From: Verrucomicrobiota bacterium
GTDB taxonomy: Bacteria; Chlamydiota; Chlamydiia; Chlamydiales; FEN-1388
DNA: 8,977 bases
Reading direction: 5' to 3'
Assembly (NCBI GenBank): GCA_018239705.1
Contig: JAFEGS010000621.1
Location: 1 to 8,977 of the forward strand
Program-made: the position numbers and the translations under genes
Notes under the pieces: generated by a model
The model's input: the letters and a program-made list of their open reading frames with translations, nothing else
What the model was told of the DNA's origin: nothing
Database searches by the model: none
Shown here: positions 5,469 through 8,977 of the stretch, piece by piece
Position numbering within the stretch: the stretch's first letter is position 1
Layout: every line of letters starts with the position of its first letter

Positions 5469-7283
5469 ATGAGCCTCTTTTCTAAAAAGTCCTTACGCGA
5501 GCTTGCAATTGCAGCTGTAGTGATGGTAGCTCCATCTACAGCCCAGCTACAAGCAAAAGTGTCGCCGCCTCAATACATTCGAACCTCGCCCGGCACTATA
5601 GCCCAGAGCTTGCGCAATAACGCGCCTCCCAAAAGCCTCACGCCTGATGAACAGTGGAGCGACTGCCGTGAGGTGATGCTCATCAAAGAGCTTCCCACAA
5701 CCATCACCAAAAGCGGCTTTTACTGCCTTGACCAGAGCGTCGAGATATCGGCTTCCACCACGGAAGCTGCTATCACCGTGCAGGCAGACAACGTCGACAT
5801 CAACCTGGGCTCTCATACGCTCCTCATACTCAACGGCACCCCCGGTATCTCTGCCACAGGCATATCAAATCTCTGCGTGCATGATGGTACTATACAAGGG
5901 ACTACATTAGGTGCTTTTGAAGCAACCAGCAACGCAGTCCTTCTTAGCGACGTAGAAAACTGCTCTTTTAAAAATCTTTTTATGCAAATGACCAACAATG
6001 GCTTTTTGATCGGCAACTGCACCGGTCTTGATATCTCCCATTGCGCGTTTGGCTTCATAAACAATAATGCAATAGGTACACAGGCGGGAAGCTTATGCCA
6101 AAATGTACGTATAGAGAGCTGTCAATTTCTAGATTCCATTACTCATATCAGCTTTGCCTCCGGTGGAGAAAACATTTCCATTCGCAATTGCCAATTCGAT
6201 CAGTGCTTCGGTTCTGCTCTTTTCATAGGACCGGTAAAGAATCAAGCATCAAATATTGAGATCAGCGGCTGCAGCTTTGACGGAAGTGCCTCTATGCCTA
6301 CTGGCATAGTCCTGGGGAACGCGATCGACTCCGCTACGACAAATGTCGAAATACGAAACTGTACTTTTGCAGAAATTTTTAACACCTCACTGCTTGTTCA
6401 GAGCTCTCAAGGCCTTCTCGTGGAGGACTGCACCTTTACCACAAGCAATAGTCAATTCGACATGATCCAGCTTGCCCAGTCCGATCCATCAACGCAGGTC
6501 ACTGATGTCTCCGTGAGAAACAGCGCGATTAGTAGCCCACAGGCAGCACCTGGTTTTGATGGGATTTTCATCGGGGCAGCTCAAGGAGTCCTGCTCGAAA
6601 ATTGCGTCATCAATACAAATGGTGCAGCGATTCCGGGATTTTCCCCAGCCAATGTGCATATTATCGGCGGTGGTGCTGATCTTACAGCCTGCAGCGACAT
6701 CAAAGTGAAGAATTGCGTCATCGGCAATAATGCTGCCCAGGGGATCTACTGCGACGGCACGCAAGTGATATTCCCCGCTCCTCCCTCAGCCCCCTTTGCG
6801 ATTGAAATTGACAGCTGTATTATTGATGGCGCTCTTAATGCAGGAGTGTTTTGTGATAATGCATTGAGCTGTACAATTAAAAATTGTGAGATCACCGGCA
6901 CAACAAGTGGTCCCGGTATCATGGTGGCAGATGGCGCCCAGTTCATCACTATAGAAAACAACAGAGTGAAAAATAATGCCGCTCAAGGCATCTCTATTGA
7001 CCCCACGAGTGCATCGATCAACGTAGTTGGTAATGTAGTATCGAACAATGCAGGCGATGGCATTTTTACAGAATCTGACACAACGGTGATCCAAGACAAT
7101 ACCATCTCACGCAACAGCGGGTTTGGCATTAATAACGCGAGTGCTTCTACGACGATTTACGACAACACCGCCTGCAATAACAGCATCAACTCTCAAGCGA
7201 GTAACTGCGCAGGCGTCCCTGCAGGGCTTATTGTCTCTCCGGGATATGCTGATGTGGTTGGTGGTAACATCTGCTGTCCATAA
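5469..7283 (+). CDS. Exported right-handed beta-helix protein, paralogue 1
   Basis: Predicted secreted beta-helix protein of 604 residues, function unknown. The signal peptide has a hydrophobic core at about 12-25 and probable cleavage after QLQA (residue 29). A linker rich in Pro and Asn follows, then a helix cap (ELPTTITKSGFYCL), then VQADNVDINLGSHTL, typical of NosD/PbH1-type helices. About 16 coils follow, each with the pattern hydrophobic-x-hydrophobic-x-(N/D/S)-C-x-(F/I), for example ISIRNCQF, IEISGCSF, VEIRNCTF, LLVEDCTF, VLLENCVI. In most coils the ladder position is Cys, while in the last four it is Asn (IENNRV, VVGNVV, IQDNTI, IYDNTA). The protein has 25 cysteines and ends in CCP. 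There is no C-terminal autotransporter barrel and no GGA(I/L/V)/FxxN repeats, so it is not a typical chlamydial Pmp. Polysaccharide binding or cleavage is possible for such folds, but no catalytic residues were recognised. Start: ATG 5469 by ribosome binding site and by comparison with the downstream paralogue. Confidence 0.82.
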   Translation: MSLFSKKSLRELAIAAVVMVAPSTAQLQAKVSPPQYIRTSPGTIAQSLRNNAPPKSLTPDEQWSDCREVMLIKELPTTITKSGFYCLDQSVEISASTTEAAITVQADNVDINLGSHTLLILNGTPGISATGISNLCVHDGTIQGTTLGAFEATSNAVLLSDVENCSFKNLFMQMTNNGFLIGNCTGLDISHCAFGFINNNAIGTQAGSLCQNVRIESCQFLDSITHISFASGGENISIRNCQFDQCFGSALFIGPVKNQASNIEISGCSFDGSASMPTGIVLGNAIDSATTNVEIRNCTFAEIFNTSLLVQSSQGLLVEDCTFTTSNSQFDMIQLAQSDPSTQVTDVSVRNSAISSPQAAPGFDGIFIGAAQGVLLENCVINTNGAAIPGFSPANVHIIGGGADLTACSDIKVKNCVIGNNAAQGIYCDGTQVIFPAPPSAPFAIEIDSCIIDGALNAGVFCDNALSCTIKNCEITGTTSGPGIMVADGAQFITIENNRVKNNAAQGISIDPTSASINVVGNVVSNNAGDGIFTESDTTVIQDNTISRNSGFGINNASASTTIYDNTACNNSINSQASNCAGVPAGLIVSPGYADVVGGNICCP

Positions 7284-7421
7284 GAATTGTACGTGAACGT
7301 GCCCGAGCCCGATTTTTTTTGCAAAAAATTGGCAAAGAATTTAAGTAAGGAAAAAAGCCCTGTGCAGTCGAGGTGCTCATGGCCCTTTTTCCAGGAAACC
7401 TACTAGCGACGGAGAATCGCC
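7284..7421 (+). promoter_or_regulatory. Intergenic region before beta-helix paralogue 2
   Basis: Holds a T8 run without a supporting hairpin, the second copy of the promoter-like block (7311-7348), and an imperfect direct repeat of the gene start (7378-7400 resembles 7421-7445). The promoter-to-start distance is 73 bases against 25 in the first copy. Confidence 0.5.
7311..7348 (+). promoter_or_regulatory. Candidate promoter block, copy 2
   Basis: T8 run, TTGCAA (7319-7324), 17 bases, TAAGTA (7342-7347). It aligns without gaps to 5406-5443, sharing the T-run, GCAAA, GGCAAA and GTAA elements. It suggests the second paralogue has its own promoter rather than relying only on read-through. Confidence 0.45.
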
Positions 7422-8977
7422 ATGAGTCTCTTTTCCAGAAAGACCCCGCAGCAATTGGCTCTTCAAGCAGCATTTGCCGCCCTATTACTGGCAGGCCAGC
7501 TGCAAGCGATCTATCCAGCGCGCCCGATCGACCCAATCTCACCGGCAAAGCAAAAAGAGCTTCCCAAAGCAAAGAAAAAGCTCTCTCACAAACCTGTAAA
7601 AGAGGCAAAACAGAGAAACAGCCCAGTAGCAGCTACTCCCAAAAACGACTTCCCTCATGCCGATAAGCACTGTACTGGCTGTAGCGATGTAACCGTTATC
7701 TGCGATCTTCCCATAACAATCACGAAAAGCGGCCGCTACTGCCTTGCAGGCAAAAGCAATACCTTCTACGCCACTGACACAGGCGCCGCTATTACAGTTG
7801 AAGCCGACAATGTCGACATCGACCTGGCAGGCCACACTATTAACCTGGTTGGTAATGGCACCACAGCCGGCATCTCTGCAACAGGTGTCGATAATCTCTC
7901 AATACATGATGGTACCATAGTAGGGTTAAACCAAAACTTTGGGGCTAATAACCTCGTAGCAACTGAGATACAACTCACTGCTGTTACTAATGCCACATGT
8001 AAAAATCTTAAGATTGTCACGCAAAGTAGTGGCGCCAGCATTGGCTTCAATTGCATCAATGTTCTATTTTCCAATTGCACCTTCGACTCGCTCACAAACG
8101 CTACAGGAATATCTATTAACGGCCAATTTGAAGATGTAACCATTGAAAACTGCGCCTTCCGCGCTACTTCACAATTCAGCAATGATGAAAGCATCTCAGT
8201 TACTGCTCCGGGCAGTAACCTTACTGTGCAGAGCTGCACCTTTGACAATGCAGCTACTCATATTGACGTAACTGTCTTCTTTGGAGTACTTACAAACCTC
8301 GAAATATCCGATTGCGCCTTCACCAATACTGTGCAAGCAATGAATATGTTTGGCCCTAGCAGCTCTCAGCCATTAAGCAATTGCCTGGTTCGAAACTGCA
8401 GCATCAGCGTATCGGGCAGTGTGGTACCACAGCCGGAGCAGCCTCCAACAGCGGGCATTGCGTTTACTCAATGCAATGGCATGCTTGTTGAAAACTGCGA
8501 TTTCCAATTCACTGCAATGGAAGCGTCCACTAATGCCGGTAGCTTTATCTCGTTTTTCTCCTCACTTGGTGCGATCGTGAGAGACTGCTCCATGAGCAAT
8601 ACACAAACCCTCTTCCCTTCTGCCTTAGAGCCTGTTGTCATCAATTCCTCACAGAATGTTCTGATCGAACATTGTGTTATTGACGGCAATGCGAATCTCC
8701 TTACAGACAACGCTAATGTGCATATTCAAACGACCCCGCCTTTCCCATGTAGTGATATCAAGGTGAAAAACTCGATTATCCGGAACAATGCCTTTTTTGG
8801 CATCTTCTGCGATGGGGTAACCAATGGGCCAATGGCTCCTACTAATATCCAGATTGACAACTGCCTCATTGATGGTGCTCTTGCTGCCGGCCTCTTTTTT
8901 GATAATGCCGCGATCTGCACTGTCAAGAATTGCGAGATCTCCGGTACCACCGGCGGCCCCGGCATCTCTTTGGCTGA
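7422..8977 (+). CDS. Exported right-handed beta-helix protein, paralogue 2, 3' end outside window
   Basis: Tandem paralogue of the preceding gene; 518 codons read open to the window edge. The signal peptide (MSLFSRKT..., cleavage after QLQA at residue 29) has the same length as in paralogue 1. It is followed by a basic Lys-rich linker (about 41-66) not found in paralogue 1, then CSDVTVICDLP and ITITKSGRYCL, matching the paralogue 1 cap. I count nine variable coils (VLFSNCTF, VTIENCAF, LTVQSCTF, LEISDCAF, MLVENCDF and others), the same number as in paralogue 1, then the strongly conserved IKVKNS, IQIDNC, LIDGAL and CTVKNCEISGTT coils. If colinear, about 120 residues are missing. Start: ATG 7422 with GGAG seven bases upstream. 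The function is unknown; an exported, disulfide-capable surface or secreted protein is inferred. Divergence is greatest in the middle coils. Confidence 0.82.
   Translation, partial: MSLFSRKTPQQLALQAAFAALLLAGQLQAIYPARPIDPISPAKQKELPKAKKKLSHKPVKEAKQRNSPVAATPKNDFPHADKHCTGCSDVTVICDLPITITKSGRYCLAGKSNTFYATDTGAAITVEADNVDIDLAGHTINLVGNGTTAGISATGVDNLSIHDGTIVGLNQNFGANNLVATEIQLTAVTNATCKNLKIVTQSSGASIGFNCINVLFSNCTFDSLTNATGISINGQFEDVTIENCAFRATSQFSNDESISVTAPGSNLTVQSCTFDNAATHIDVTVFFGVLTNLEISDCAFTNTVQAMNMFGPSSSQPLSNCLVRNCSISVSGSVVPQPEQPPTAGIAFTQCNGMLVENCDFQFTAMEASTNAGSFISFFSSLGAIVRDCSMSNTQTLFPSALEPVVINSSQNVLIEHCVIDGNANLLTDNANVHIQTTPPFPCSDIKVKNSIIRNNAFFGIFCDGVTNGPMAPTNIQIDNCLIDGALAAGLFFDNAAICTVKNCEISGTTGGPGISLA

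Larger units (their letters stand above)
5406..8977 (+). repeat. Tandem gene duplication including upstream block
   Basis: The units 5406-7283 and 7311 to the window end share promoter-like block, ribosome binding site, signal peptide, helix cap, coil order and the conserved C-terminal coils. This marks an old tandem duplication with strong divergence in the central region. Confidence 0.75.

Noticed and set aside
7291..7320. T8 run after paralogue 1 as an intrinsic terminator
   Set aside because: No stable hairpin precedes the T-run; a similar T-run occurs in the upstream block of paralogue 1, so it belongs to the conserved block.
7228..7835. Minus-strand open frames over the start of paralogue 2
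   Set aside because: They are antisense shadows of a gene whose signal peptide and coil pattern are clear.
5469..8977. Chlamydial polymorphic membrane proteins (Pmp autotransporters)
   Set aside because: The GGA(I/L/V) and FxxN repeats and the C-terminal barrel are absent in the complete copy.

Overview
The window reads as a chromosomal segment of an intracellular bacterium. A chlamydia-like organism (Parachlamydiales and relatives) is the best guess. The main argument is the left-most gene, a nucleotide (ATP/ADP) translocase of the TLC/NTT family, which in bacteria is typical of Chlamydiota, Rickettsiales and a few other obligate intracellular groups. The cysteine-laden exported proteins on the right fit the cysteine-cross-linked envelope of chlamydiae. 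Other intracellular lineages such as Dependentiae cannot be excluded, and no rRNA, tRNA or phylogenetic marker is present.

Layout, left to right. (1) 1-2595, minus strand: a two-gene unit in which a Gfo/Idh/MocA-type NAD(P)-dependent oxidoreductase is followed, with a 23-bp overlap, by the nucleotide translocase, whose 3' end lies outside the window. The oxidoreductase leader can fold so that its G-rich ribosome binding site is base-paired. (2) 2714-3354: a compact mobile module, an intact HUH/Y1 (REP-associated, IS200-like) transposase flanked by two inverted copies of a GC-rich palindromic repeat. (3) 3394-5244, minus strand: a large exported protein with a cysteine-rich N-terminal third and degenerate delta-60-like repeats. 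A perfect 12-bp hairpin lies just after its stop codon. (4) 5245-5468: a divergent intergenic region. (5) 5469-8977, plus strand: two tandemly duplicated exported right-handed beta-helix proteins. The second has no stop codon in the window and is incomplete. The duplicates share signal peptide length, number of helical coils, and a candidate promoter block upstream.

How it fits together: the right-hand 5.5 kb looks like a small locus for exported, disulfide-capable repeat proteins (three genes, one divergent pair, one tandem duplication). The left-hand 2.6 kb is a metabolic/energy-parasitism operon. The transposase-REP module sits at the boundary between them. No CRISPR array, prophage, toxin-antitoxin pair, tRNA or rRNA was seen. 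The most unusual points are the ladder-like cysteine pattern in the beta-helix pair, which switches to asparagine near the C-terminus of the complete copy, the transposase with inverted REP arms, the overlap of a dehydrogenase with a nucleotide carrier, and the RBS-sequestering leader.
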